A DNA stretch of 54,858 nucleotides from NCBI GenBank assembly GCA_021414005.1, contig JAIOPH010000025.1, positions 1 through 54,858 of the forward strand, in the 5' to 3' direction. Below, one piece after another: positions 9,054-16,981 of the stretch. Source of the DNA: Chthoniobacter sp. (lineage in GTDB: Bacteria > Verrucomicrobiota > Verrucomicrobiia > Chthoniobacterales > Chthoniobacteraceae). Made by a program: the position numbers and the translations under genes. Position 1 is the first letter of the stretch; every line of letters starts with the position of its first letter. The notes below the pieces were generated by a model, which was not told where the DNA came from, made no database searches, and saw only the letters and a program-made list of their open reading frames with translations.

Positions 9054-9152
9054 GAAATCCGAAATCCGAAATCCGAAACCCGAAGCAAATCCGAAAGGCG
9101 GGAAATCACGAAAACGGAAAAGGGATGCACGGGACTTCGGATTTCGGATTCC
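9054..9152. repeat. Inverted pair of heptanucleotide arrays (AAATCCG / TTTCGGA)
   Basis: The gap between fmt and adk carries four GAAATCC-type heptamers at 9054-9081 and a degenerate continuation to about 9105. The reverse-complement unit TTTCGGA appears at 9135-9152. A perfect 15-nt inverted repeat (AATCCGAAATCCGAA at 9056-9070, its complement at 9136-9150) encloses a 65-nt A-rich spacer. The whole can fold as one long hairpin. It shows the same architecture as the loci at 13786, 17805 and 40388, with a different unit sequence. Confidence 0.75.
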
Positions 9153-9159
9153 ACTTTCG

Positions 9160-9744
9160 TCAAGCCGGGGAATCCACGGCTCGCAAAATATCCATCAGCA
9201 CCTTCACCGGTGGCTGAGTGGCGTCGATCTCCTTGACGAGTTCCGGCCCGTAAAACTTCAGCACCGGTTTCGACTCCTCATCGTACGTTTCGAGCCGGCG
9301 GCGGATCGTTTCCTCGTTGGCATCGTCAAAGCGGTTTTCCTTGAGTGCGCGCTTTTTCAGCCGCCCCACGAGCGCGTCGCGATCCGGGCACGAGAGGTGA
9401 AAGACGCGCTGCACCTCGATCATGTCGCGCATGATTTCGGCCTGATGCACACTGCGCGGGATGCCATCGAGCACCAGTGCGTCGATGTCCGGTTTAAAGG
9501 TGTGCGAGCCCACCATGTCGGCGATGCGCGCCATCCAGAGTTTCACCGTGATTTCGTCCGGCACGAGTTCGCCTTTGCTCGAAAAGGAGAGAAAAGCCTG
9601 GCCGATCGGCGTGCGGGTATCGAGCTGGCGAAAGACATCGCCGCAGGCGCAGTGAAAGAAGCGGGGAATCGCGCCGAGGATTTTGCCCTGAGTGCCTTTG
9701 CCGCTGCCGGGTGCGCCGAAAAGAAGATAAGTGCGGTATTTCAT
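9160..9744 (-). CDS. adk: Adenylate kinase
   Basis: A 194-residue nucleoside monophosphate kinase that interconverts AMP, ATP and ADP. The P-loop GAPGSGKGT spans residues 10-18. The DGIPRSVHQAE segment is the AMP-binding lid region (usually DGFPRT), and the late NRFDDANEETIRRRLETY resembles the family's DDxxETIxxRLxxY block. The lid is of the short type, without zinc cysteines. The start at ATG 9744 puts the P-loop at the usual distance from the N-terminus; an upstream in-frame extension is Pro/Arg-rich and unlikely. It could be a related nucleotide kinase, but adenylate kinase is the best fit. Confidence 0.88.
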   Translation of the reverse strand: MKYRTYLLFGAPGSGKGTQGKILGAIPRFFHCACGDVFRQLDTRTPIGQAFLSFSSKGELVPDEITVKLWMARIADMVGSHTFKPDIDALVLDGIPRSVHQAEIMRDMIEVQRVFHLSCPDRDALVGRLKKRALKENRFDDANEETIRRRLETYDEESKPVLKFYGPELVKEIDATQPPVKVLMDILRAVDSPA

Positions 9745-9892
9745 AATGGCATGGGTGGCCGCGGACTGTGGGAAGTGGGCGCGGAAAGGGAAAGGCGAAA
9801 TTGCCCGTCCCGGCGGCCCGCGCACGCGGTGTTTCGCGCTTGCGGGCGAGCGCCTGCCGCGAAAGGCTCACGCGCGTCTTTCTCACTCCATC

Positions 9893-10468
9893 ATGAAACT
9901 CCTCCACCTCCTTCTCACCCTCGCCAGCCTCGCCGCGTTTACCGTTCGCGCCGACGATTGGAAATCCGACGACAGCTTCACGAGCCTTTTCAACGGCCAG
10001 AACCTCACCGGCTGGCATTACAAAAACGATCCCGACCTCGATGGCAAAACCGAAGCCACCGATGGCCGCTACTCCGCTAAGGACGGCATCCTTACCGTTC
10101 ATCCGCACGACGCCGCGAAAGGCCCGCGCCTTCGCCAGCTCTGGACGCTCCGCGAGTTTCCGAAGGACTTCATCCTCCGCCTGGAATTCCGGGCCTCGGT
10201 CAACGCCGATAGCGGCATCTTTCTCCGGGCCCCCCAACTCCAGTGCCGCGACTATCTCGTGGCCGGACCTTACAAGGAGCTGAAAGCCTACAAGCCGCAG
10301 GACTGGAACGTCATCGAAGTCACCGTGAAGGACGGCGTTGCCCACTGCACCTGCAACGGCGAAGTTCTCGAAGCCGCGCTCAAGCTCCCCGCCACCGGCT
10401 CCATCGGCCTCGAAGCCGACAACGCCACGATGGAATACCGGCATCTTCAGCTCAAGGAACTGCCGTGA
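9893..10468 (+). CDS. Secreted DUF1080 (3-keto-disaccharide hydrolase-like) protein
   Basis: A 191-residue secreted protein. The signal peptide occupies about residues 1-20 (LLHLLLTLASLAAFTVRA). The mature part opens with FTSLFNGQNLTGWHY, the hallmark of the DUF1080 / concanavalin-like fold, followed by the conserved LRLEFRASVNADSGIFLRAP and PQDWNVIEVTVKDG blocks. Members of this family are abundant in Verrucomicrobia and Planctomycetes, and some cleave 3-keto-glycosides. A role in extracellular glycan breakdown is likely but the substrate is unknown. It converges on glgE with only seven bases between stops. No Shine-Dalgarno is seen at ATG 9893. Confidence 0.85.
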   Translation: MKLLHLLLTLASLAAFTVRADDWKSDDSFTSLFNGQNLTGWHYKNDPDLDGKTEATDGRYSAKDGILTVHPHDAAKGPRLRQLWTLREFPKDFILRLEFRASVNADSGIFLRAPQLQCRDYLVAGPYKELKAYKPQDWNVIEVTVKDGVAHCTCNGEVLEAALKLPATGSIGLEADNATMEYRHLQLKELP

Positions 10469-10475
10469 GCCGGGC

Positions 10476-12803
10476 TCACAAAAAGTAATCGAAGTCCTGC
10501 TCGCTATGAGATTTCCGCCGGACGCGGAAAATGTGCGCGGGCTTTTCCGGCGTGAGCCGGATGAATTGCCGATGACCGCTCCAGAGATAGCGCTCGTCGT
10601 GCAGAAGGTCGTGGGCCTGATAGGTCTGGCTTTCCATCCAGCCGAATTGTTCGACTGGCACGTGGATGAAGGCGTCCTGCGCGTGAAACGGATCGAGCGA
10701 GACGGCGATGAGCAGGATGTTGTCGCGCGCCGCGGTCATCTTCACGAAGTAAAGGACGAGGTCGTTGTCGGCGTGGTGAAAGCGCAGGTTGAGGAGCTGC
10801 TGGAGGGCGCGGTTTTCGCGGCGGATGCGGTTGAGCCGCGTGATCGTCTCCTTGATGTGGCCAGGCGCGTTCCAGTCGCGCGCCTTCCACTGGTATTTCT
10901 CCGAGTCGAGATACTCCTCGCGGGCGAGCTGTTTGTAGTCGTTGTCGCAGAGGTGGAGGAACTGGCGCACATCGCCCGCGGCATCCCATGGCTTCCTTTC
11001 CAGCCCCGCATTTTCGCATAGCTCGAAGCCGGAATAGATGCCGTAAACCGAGGCGAGCGTGGCCGCGAGCACGGCACGGATGACGAACGCCGGCCGGCCG
11101 CCAAATTGCAGAAAGCTCGGCAGAATGTCCGGCGTGTTTGGCCAGAGATTCGGGCGCATCGTCTCAGCAGATTCGCTGTGCGTGAGTTCGGAGAAATACT
11201 CGGTCAGACCCTGCTTCGTATTGCGCCAGGTGAAGTAGGTGTAGCTCTGCGTGAAGCCGGCGCGCGCCAGCACTTTCATCATTTTCGGTCGCGTGAACGC
11301 CTCGCTCAGAAAAATCGCGTCGGGAAAGCGCTGCTGCACGCGGGCGATGAGGTATTCCCAAAACGCCACGGGTTTCGTGTGCGGATTATCCACGCGGAAA
11401 ATGCGCACGCCGTGCTCGCACCAAAACTCGACCACGCTCGCGATCTCGCTCCAAAGCGTGCGCCAGTCGGCGTTGTGGTAGTTCAGCGGATAGACGTCCT
11501 GATACTTCTTCGGTGGGTTCTCCGCGTATTTGATCGTCCCGTCGGGGCGCTTGTAAAACCAGTCGGGGTGCTCGTGGACGTAGGGATGATCCGGCGAGCA
11601 GTTCAGGGCGAAGTCCAGCGCCAGCTCCATCCCGCGCGCGTGGATCTCTTTCACCAGCCAGGCGAAATCCGCGAGCGTCCCCAGCTCGGGCGCCACGTCC
11701 TTGTGCCCGCCGCCGTTCGGGCATTTCTGGTGCCGGTTGCCGATGGCGTAAGGCACGCCGGGCTCACCGGGTTCGCAGGTCACGGCGTTGTTGCGGCCCT
11801 TGCGCGCCGTGACGCCAATCGGGTGGATTGGCGGAAAGTAGATCACGTCGAAGCCCATCGCCTTCGCGTCGTCGATGCGCGGCAGGCAGTCGCGGAAGGT
11901 CGATCCCTTGTCCCCGCGTCCCTCCGCCGAGCGCGGAAAAAACTCATACCACTGCGAAAAGGCCGCGCCGGGGCGGTCCACATAAACGAGCGGATAGCGG
12001 GCGCTGAATTCGGGCTCACCTATTGTCCGTGAGGCCGGCGTCGCGCCTGCCTCCGCTGAAGGTTGAACAACGGCTTGCTTTACCCGCGTCGCCTTCGCGC
12101 TCTTGGGCGCAGGCGCACCTTTCAGCACCGGCACGGCCACCACTTTCGCCGCGCCCGCCGCGTCCACCAACTCCCCGACCGGCGGGAGATTCAGCAGATA
12201 TTCCGTGCTCTCGGCGCGATCCGGGTACGCTATCATCAGCCCCTCCAGCTCCGGCGAGTGCGCCAACCCGTTTACATCGGCCGGCGAGCCCGCGCGCATC
12301 GCCTCCGCCAGTCGGAGCAGCCGCTCCGCGTCGCGCTTCTGCCCGGCCGCCTGCGCCAGCCGCGCGGCCTTTTCCACAAAGGCCGCACCTTCCAGCCTCT
12401 CGCTTTTCAAGTCCGGGAGAGCCGCCGCGAACTTCAGGTGAAACTCATGCTGCCACGAAAGAAACGTGTCGCCCCACGCCTCGACCGTGAATTCATAGAC
12501 GGCGTTTTCAAAAACCGAAAACGTCCCGCACCAGCGATCGTTGCCGTTGGGAATCGGCGTCATTGGCGTCTCATACCAGCGCGCCGTCCCGCGCTTCCGC
12601 CACTTGAGCACCGCGCTGACGACGTCGTGCCCATCCTTGAAAACATCCGCCTCCACCGCGATGTCCTCGCCCACCGCGCGCTTCACCGCATACCGCCCGC
12701 CCTCGACAAGCGGCTGTACATTTTCAATCACGCAAGTCGGCGGGCGGAGCATCATGTTGCCTCGCAGTTTGCGCCACGGCTCCCAGCGTCGCAAGCCTGC
12801 CAT
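10476..12803 (-). CDS. glgE: Alpha-1,4-glucan:maltose-1-phosphate maltosyltransferase
   Basis: A 775-residue GH13 enzyme that extends alpha-glucan with maltosyl units from maltose 1-phosphate. The N-terminal beta domain precedes the (beta/alpha)8 barrel. Barrel motifs are clear: FDVIYFPPIHPIG, LALDFALNCSPDHPYV, VRIFRVDNPHTKP with the nucleophile Asp near 471, and FLSEAFTRPK with the acid/base Glu near 500. TARKGRNN and the late SGFELCEN also fit GlgE. An Ala/Pro/Lys-rich linker (about 235-270) interrupts the usual arrangement before the YVDRPGAAFSQWYEFFPRS block. I chose ATG 12803 because the upstream membrane gene stops at 12814; a TTG at 12842 would overlap it. TreS, Mak and GlgB partners are not in the window. 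Confidence 0.93.
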   Translation of the reverse strand: MAGLRRWEPWRKLRGNMMLRPPTCVIENVQPLVEGGRYAVKRAVGEDIAVEADVFKDGHDVVSAVLKWRKRGTARWYETPMTPIPNGNDRWCGTFSVFENAVYEFTVEAWGDTFLSWQHEFHLKFAAALPDLKSERLEGAAFVEKAARLAQAAGQKRDAERLLRLAEAMRAGSPADVNGLAHSPELEGLMIAYPDRAESTEYLLNLPPVGELVDAAGAAKVVAVPVLKGAPAPKSAKATRVKQAVVQPSAEAGATPASRTIGEPEFSARYPLVYVDRPGAAFSQWYEFFPRSAEGRGDKGSTFRDCLPRIDDAKAMGFDVIYFPPIHPIGVTARKGRNNAVTCEPGEPGVPYAIGNRHQKCPNGGGHKDVAPELGTLADFAWLVKEIHARGMELALDFALNCSPDHPYVHEHPDWFYKRPDGTIKYAENPPKKYQDVYPLNYHNADWRTLWSEIASVVEFWCEHGVRIFRVDNPHTKPVAFWEYLIARVQQRFPDAIFLSEAFTRPKMMKVLARAGFTQSYTYFTWRNTKQGLTEYFSELTHSESAETMRPNLWPNTPDILPSFLQFGGRPAFVIRAVLAATLASVYGIYSGFELCENAGLERKPWDAAGDVRQFLHLCDNDYKQLAREEYLDSEKYQWKARDWNAPGHIKETITRLNRIRRENRALQQLLNLRFHHADNDLVLYFVKMTAARDNILLIAVSLDPFHAQDAFIHVPVEQFGWMESQTYQAHDLLHDERYLWSGHRQFIRLTPEKPAHIFRVRRKSHSEQDFDYFL

Positions 12804-12813
12804 CAGCTCAGAC

Positions 12814-13206
12814 TCACTTGGAAAACCGATAAAGGTCAGCAACCGCGATCATCGCAAAATAAGCGTGGAAAATGGCGCAGATCCAACCGGCTACGCTTCG
12901 CCGACGATCTACAGTTCGGATGTGGTCCAAAGCGAAAGCGAGGCCGAACGCTGATACCGCTCCAGCAGAAAGAGTTTCCTGAATACCGCCAACGACAGGC
13001 ACGCCGCAGAGGAACACCGCAAGCAGGAAAGACAGTCCCAATGCACAACGCGAACGGATTTGCATCGGGATCGGACTCCACCGGGAGAGGAAGAAAGCCG
13101 CTGTCCCTCCTACGCAAACAATCGGCGCAAGTTGGCAGAGGACTGCTGCCAGCGCGGATTGATGGGTCCCGTAGCCATAAATTCGCACTGTGGCAAAAAG
13201 AGGCAT
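12814..13206 (-). CDS. Small membrane protein of unknown function
   Basis: A 130-residue protein from ATG 13206 whose stop lies ten bases before the glgE start, so the two may be co-transcribed. It contains about four hydrophobic segments (near 18-40, 55-75, 78-95 and 106-125), separated by short Arg-rich loops (SRWSPIP, RTVDRRR). I recognise no family. The DNA here is visibly less GC-rich than the flanks, which may indicate later acquisition. The 159-nt stretch upstream to the ubiD-like gene holds nothing I recognise except a 14-nt match (GCGTGCCTCCGCGC) to sequence near 5658. Confidence 0.5.
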   Translation of the reverse strand: MPLFATVRIYGYGTHQSALAAVLCQLAPIVCVGGTAAFFLSRWSPIPMQIRSRCALGLSFLLAVFLCGVPVVGGIQETLSAGAVSAFGLAFALDHIRTVDRRRSVAGWICAIFHAYFAMIAVADLYRFSK

Positions 13207-13365
13207 CTCAAAGGAGGCACTCCGATTCGCCGATGGAGATGCGGTGCATAGAATTGGTGGAGTCTATCGGTGCAGAAAGCCGGTGCAAACAGAGAAGCCG
13301 AAGCGCCACGCGTGCCTCCGCGCATCCGCTCGCCAAGCGGCGGCGAAACCTCCTACCGTCGTCGC

Positions 13366-14886
13366 ATGGCTTACGAATCCTTCTCCGCCTTCCTTACCGC
13401 GCTCGAGCGCGCGGGCGGGTTGCGGCGTGTCGCCGAGCCGGTGGCCACAGAGCTGGAGATCACCGAGTGGGCGGATCGGGAGATGAAATCGCCGGGTGGC
13501 GGCCAGGCGCTGCTTTTTGAAAAGCCCACGGTCAACGGCACAGCGTCGCCTTTCCCGCTCGCGGTGAACACGATGGGCTCGACGCGCCGCATGGCCATGG
13601 CGCTGGGGCTGGAGTCGGTGGACGAACTCGCCGCGCAGATGCAGCTCATCCTCAAAGCCAAGCCGCCGACTTCCCTCCGCCACGCCTGGACGCTGGCCAT
13701 GCAGGGCCTAGACCTGCTCAACGCCAAGCCGAAGCACGTCAGCAGCGGCCCGTGCAAGGAAGTCGTCCACCTGCTCCGTGACGACGAATGGAGAACGGCG
13801 AATGACGGTGCGACCTCGTCATCCGTCATTCGTCATTCGTCATTACCCACCCTCCTCTCCCTCCCCATCCTCCAATGCTGGCCGCAGGACGGCGGGCGCT
13901 TCATCACCTTCCCGTGCGTTCACACGCGCGACCCGGACACCGGCGAGCGGAATCTCGGGATGTATCGCATGCAGGTCTATGACGACCGCACCACCGGCAT
14001 GCACTGGCAGGTGCATAAAGTCGGCGCGCGGCATGGGCGGCGGTATTACGAAAAGGGCGAGCGCATGCCCGTGGCGGTGACCATCGGCGGAGATCCGGCT
14101 TACACTTTCGCCGCCACCGCGCCGCTGCCCGACGGACTCGACGAAATCATGTTCGCCGGCTTCATCCGGAAAAAGTCCGTGCCACTGGTGAAGTGCGAAA
14201 CCGTGGATCTCGAAGTCCCCGCCGACGTGGATTTCGTCCTCGAAGGCTACGTGCAACCCGGCGAGCTGCGGCCCGAGGGACCGTTCGGCGACCACACCGG
14301 ATTTTACACGCCGGTGGATGATTACCCCGTCTTTCATCTCACCGCGATCACGCACCGGCGCGACGCCGTCTATCCCTGCACCGTCGTCGGCATTCCGCCG
14401 ATGGAGGACTTCTACATGGGCACGGCGAGCGTGCGGATTTTCCTCCCGGTTTTCCAAATGAACTTCCCCGAGATCGTCGATCTCGCGCTGCCCGCCGAGG
14501 GCGTGTTTCACAACATGGTCTTCGTCAGCATCCGCAAACAGTACGCGTGGCAGGCCTACAAAATCATGCACGGCCTGTGGGGCATGGGGCAGATGATGTT
14601 CAGCAAATACATCGTCGTGGTGGACGCCGACTGCGACGTCCACAACACCAGCGAAGTGCTCTTCCGCCTCTGCGCGAACACCGATCCTCAGCGCGACTCG
14701 ACCTTTGTGAAAAGCCCGTGCGACGCCCTCGATCACGCGCCCACCGTGCCGTGCATCGGCTCGCACATGGGCCTCGACGCCACGCGCAAACTCCCCGGCG
14801 AAGGCTACACCCGCGGCTGGCCCGAGCTGGTGAAAATGCCCGCTGAGGTGAAAGCGCGCGTGGATGCGCTGCGGGGCGCGAGTTAG
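13366..14886 (+). CDS. UbiD-family decarboxylase
   Basis: A 506-residue protein of the prenylated-FMN-dependent UbiD family, which decarboxylates aromatic acids, classically in ubiquinone or menaquinone synthesis. Family blocks are LAVNTMGSTRRMAMAL near 65-80, YRMQVYDDRTTGMHWQVHK, the catalytic-region GPFGDHTGFYTP, and PPMEDFYMG followed by KYIVVVDADCDVHN. Length agrees with the family apart from an extra segment of about 20 residues at 141-163, encoded by a heptamer-repeat element (13786-13845) that keeps the frame. A partner UbiX is not present. In this phylum a menaquinone-pathway role (futalosine route) is plausible. The gene converges on the GH75-like lipoprotein with a four-base overlap. 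Confidence 0.87.
   Translation: MAYESFSAFLTALERAGGLRRVAEPVATELEITEWADREMKSPGGGQALLFEKPTVNGTASPFPLAVNTMGSTRRMAMALGLESVDELAAQMQLILKAKPPTSLRHAWTLAMQGLDLLNAKPKHVSSGPCKEVVHLLRDDEWRTANDGATSSSVIRHSSLPTLLSLPILQCWPQDGGRFITFPCVHTRDPDTGERNLGMYRMQVYDDRTTGMHWQVHKVGARHGRRYYEKGERMPVAVTIGGDPAYTFAATAPLPDGLDEIMFAGFIRKKSVPLVKCETVDLEVPADVDFVLEGYVQPGELRPEGPFGDHTGFYTPVDDYPVFHLTAITHRRDAVYPCTVVGIPPMEDFYMGTASVRIFLPVFQMNFPEIVDLALPAEGVFHNMVFVSIRKQYAWQAYKIMHGLWGMGQMMFSKYIVVVDADCDVHNTSEVLFRLCANTDPQRDSTFVKSPCDALDHAPTVPCIGSHMGLDATRKLPGEGYTRGWPELVKMPAEVKARVDALRGAS
13786..13845. repeat. Inverted heptamer repeat inside the ubiD-like gene
   Basis: Within codons 141-163 of the UbiD-family gene lie GAATGGA-GAACGGC-GAATGAC on the left and TCATCCG-TCATTCG-TCATTCG-TCATTAC on the right. 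GAATGACGG (13800-13808) is the exact reverse complement of CCGTCATTC (13823-13831). The frame is preserved. The translated insert (WRTANDGA, SVIRHSS) has no counterpart in the family pattern that I know. Confidence 0.75.
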
Positions 14887-16241
14887 CCAGCCTTGGGCGT
14901 GGGCGCGGCGGGCGCGGTGGATGGTGCGGGTGGGGTGGCCGCGGGTGTCGCGGGCACCGGCGCGGGCGTGGCGGGGGTGGGTGTGGCCGGCGGAGCCTTG
15001 GGCTTGGTGAGGTCCTCCCAGGTGAATAACTCCCCGCCGTGGCCGCCGATTTCGCCGAGCAGCTTTTCACAGCGCTCGCGCCACTTCACGAGATCGGGCG
15101 CGTCGAATTTTTCAGCCGTGCCGGGAAAGATAAGGTAGGTCACCTTGAGGTCGTTGGTTGCCCGATTCTCGCCGCTGGTCTGTGGGTTGATCTGCTTGCC
15201 GAGGCGCAGCGAGGCTTCGCCGATGAGGTTCATCGGGCCGACATCGCCGACGATCGCCGGGTAGATCGTCTTTCCGTAGATGACCACGCAGTAGTCGCCG
15301 ACGCTGGGCTTAAACGGACCGGCTTTGCCCCGCGAGACCATCGCGCCCGGCAGCACGATGTAAGGATCAGCGAAGGCCACGAGGAAGCTGAAGGTTTTCA
15401 AGTCCGCGATCTCGCGCCGCACCCGGGTGATGGCCTCGCGCAAGTCATCCTTCCGCGCCGCGCCCACGCCGTTGGTTTTCAACTCTTGCTCCCATTGTTT
15501 GATCTTCGCCTCGCGTAGCGGGATGAGGGAGTTCGGCTTGTCCGTCTTCTTCGCCCAGCGGTAGCTCGTGGCCGACTGGAAGGTCGAAGACGCGCCCTCG
15601 ACTTCGGCGACGCGGTCGCTGTCCGAGCCATCGGTATCGGTGTCCATGTCGGACTGGATGAACAGCGCGCGGCGTTTCGTCTCGGGGTGCTGGAGTTCGA
15701 GCAGCGTCTCGCAGTCGTAGAAATTGTGGCGCGAAAGCAGGTTGTCGAGCCGCATCAAGCTGGACTGCAATGCAGCGACCTTGAGCCGGTAGAGGTCGTC
15801 GAAAACGGGCGAGACCTTCGCCGTTTCGAGCAGCGTCGGGAGCGCTGGCAGCAACGTCGGCAACGCGTCATTGATCCGTCTGATTTCGTCCAGCGCGAGC
15901 GAGGGCTTGGGCACCTTTACTTTCACCGTCAGCTCGGCGGTGTAGCTCTCCGGTTCCGTGCGGTCGCGCGTGGCCGTGGTGCCGTACTCGGTTTCGAGTT
16001 TTACGCTGTACTTCATCCCGTTGAAAATCTTGCCCACCTCGAGGCGTTTGTTCGGCACGTAAGGCGTGGGCGGGGCCGGTGTGGGCGGTGGGGTCACGAC
16101 GCGTGGAGTCGGCGGCGTGGGGCTCGCCGTGGGCACGGGTGTCGGCCCCGGCGGCGGTGCGGGCGGACGCGGACACCCTGTGAGCACCAGCAGCGCGAGG
16201 CCGGCGGGAAGGAGGCGCAGCGGCAAGGAAGCGGTGAACAT
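14883..16241 (-). CDS. GH75 chitosanase-like lipoprotein
   Basis: A 452-residue lipoprotein: lipobox LVLTGC with Cys23, then a Pro/Thr-rich linker (24-63). The catalytic-looking region spans about 172-353. It contains NFYDCETLLELQHPE, the acidic QSDMDTDTDGSDSDR, SFLVAFADPYIVLPGA, and GKTIYPAIVGDVGP followed by LIGEASLRLG. These match the fungal-type GH75 chitosanase pattern (DMDxDxDG, PYxVxPG, GDxx...GEASxxL), putting the likely catalytic pair at Asp333 and Glu342. Family members hydrolyse chitosan. A second Pro/Ala linker (413-452) ends the protein. A long insert (about 228-283) between the acidic and PYIVLP blocks is unusual. Anchoring would place it in the outer membrane or periplasm. Confidence 0.68.
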   Translation of the reverse strand: MFTASLPLRLLPAGLALLVLTGCPRPPAPPPGPTPVPTASPTPPTPRVVTPPPTPAPPTPYVPNKRLEVGKIFNGMKYSVKLETEYGTTATRDRTEPESYTAELTVKVKVPKPSLALDEIRRINDALPTLLPALPTLLETAKVSPVFDDLYRLKVAALQSSLMRLDNLLSRHNFYDCETLLELQHPETKRRALFIQSDMDTDTDGSDSDRVAEVEGASSTFQSATSYRWAKKTDKPNSLIPLREAKIKQWEQELKTNGVGAARKDDLREAITRVRREIADLKTFSFLVAFADPYIVLPGAMVSRGKAGPFKPSVGDYCVVIYGKTIYPAIVGDVGPMNLIGEASLRLGKQINPQTSGENRATNDLKVTYLIFPGTAEKFDAPDLVKWRERCEKLLGEIGGHGGELFTWEDLTKPKAPPATPTPATPAPVPATPAATPPAPSTAPAAPTPKAG

Positions 16242-16259
16242 TCTCCTCGGCGCGCAATC

Positions 16260-16583
16260 CTACCTGATGACGAAGGCGAGGACGGAAACCACCACGCCGA
16301 TGCCGCTTAAAAGGGCCATCATCCCGGCGGGCATCGGCTTCTTAGTTTTAAGGAACGCCGGCAGGAATCGCCCTTCCAGCAGCACGGAAACGACCAGCCC
16401 GAGGATCAGCCCCGGCTGCGTCTGGCCCGTGGTCAGCAGCCAGCCCGCGACGAGAATTAGCGCGCCCGACACTCCACCCGCGATGAGCGACGCCTTGCTG
16501 CCCGCTTTCACGAAACCCATGACGCCCCCGAGAATCGTGAGCACACCGAAAAGGAAGTAGAAGTTTTGGGTCAGTGCGAGCAT
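16260..16583 (-). CDS. TMEM14-family small membrane protein
   Basis: A 107-residue protein of three to four transmembrane helices. The glycine-rich blocks LFGVLTILGGVMGFVKAGSKASLIAGG and GALILVAGWLL are characteristic of the TMEM14 / UPF0136 family. Eukaryotic members transport porphyrin or fatty-acid-like molecules, but bacterial members have no proven function. The start ATG 16583 puts the first helix at residue 6, as is typical. It lies 18 bases upstream of the GH75-like lipoprotein on the same strand and may share its transcript. Confidence 0.8.
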   Translation of the reverse strand: MLALTQNFYFLFGVLTILGGVMGFVKAGSKASLIAGGVSGALILVAGWLLTTGQTQPGLILGLVVSVLLEGRFLPAFLKTKKPMPAGMMALLSGIGVVVSVLAFVIR

Positions 16584-16662
16584 GGCCGGCAGAGATAGGG
16601 CAAAGCGCCCGCGCCCGCAACTGCAACGCACCGCGTGGCAACCCAAACGCGGTTGCTGCCCC

Positions 16663-16974
16663 CTATTTTTTTGGAGGCGGAAGATGCCTGCCTTCCTGCG
16701 GGGCCGCGGGAGCGTTGGTCTTGGGCAGGTTTGGACAAACAAATTTGCCTCGCTGGTTCAAAATGACGCGCAGCTTTTCCTTTAGCGTCATCTGGCCAAA
16801 GATACCGTTAAGGGTCTTGCAGCAGGCCACCAAGTTCTCGTCGCCGTTGCCTCCCTTTTGCGATGTAGGAACCAGATGGTCCACGCTCGCCTCATCCTTC
16901 GGCAAAGTCCGGCTGCAGAAGAAGCACTGGCCTCCCTGCGCGAAAATCGCCCTTTCGAGTGGGGTTGTGGGCAT
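16663..16974 (-). CDS. HNH endonuclease-like protein
   Basis: A 103-residue protein with a zinc/HNH core: CFFCSRTL at 17-24, then SVDHLVPTSQKGGNGDENLVACC split around the DH pair at about 32-33, and the Asn of the ENLV segment. HNH domains cleave nucleic acids with a metal. The C-terminal 30 residues are Pro-rich and probably disordered. It starts seven bases after the SDR stop, suggesting one transcript. Stand-alone HNH proteins can be housekeeping or mobile; no intron or phage genes surround it. Confidence 0.75.
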   Translation of the reverse strand: MPTTPLERAIFAQGGQCFFCSRTLPKDEASVDHLVPTSQKGGNGDENLVACCKTLNGIFGQMTLKEKLRVILNQRGKFVCPNLPKTNAPAAPQEGRHLPPPKK

Positions 16975-16981
16975 GTTGTTT

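Noticed and set aside
9054..9152. CRISPR array
   Set aside because: Units are 7 nt without spacers, and no cas genes are present; the structure is a tandem repeat hairpin.
10466..10486. Hairpin GTGAGC-CGG-GCTCAC between DUF1080 and glgE as a terminator
   Set aside because: It is followed by A residues on the plus strand, and on the minus strand the T-run precedes the hairpin, so it fits neither direction.
12804..12842. Longer GlgE start at TTG 12842
   Set aside because: It would overlap the upstream membrane gene by 29 bases, while ATG 12803 lies just after that gene's stop.
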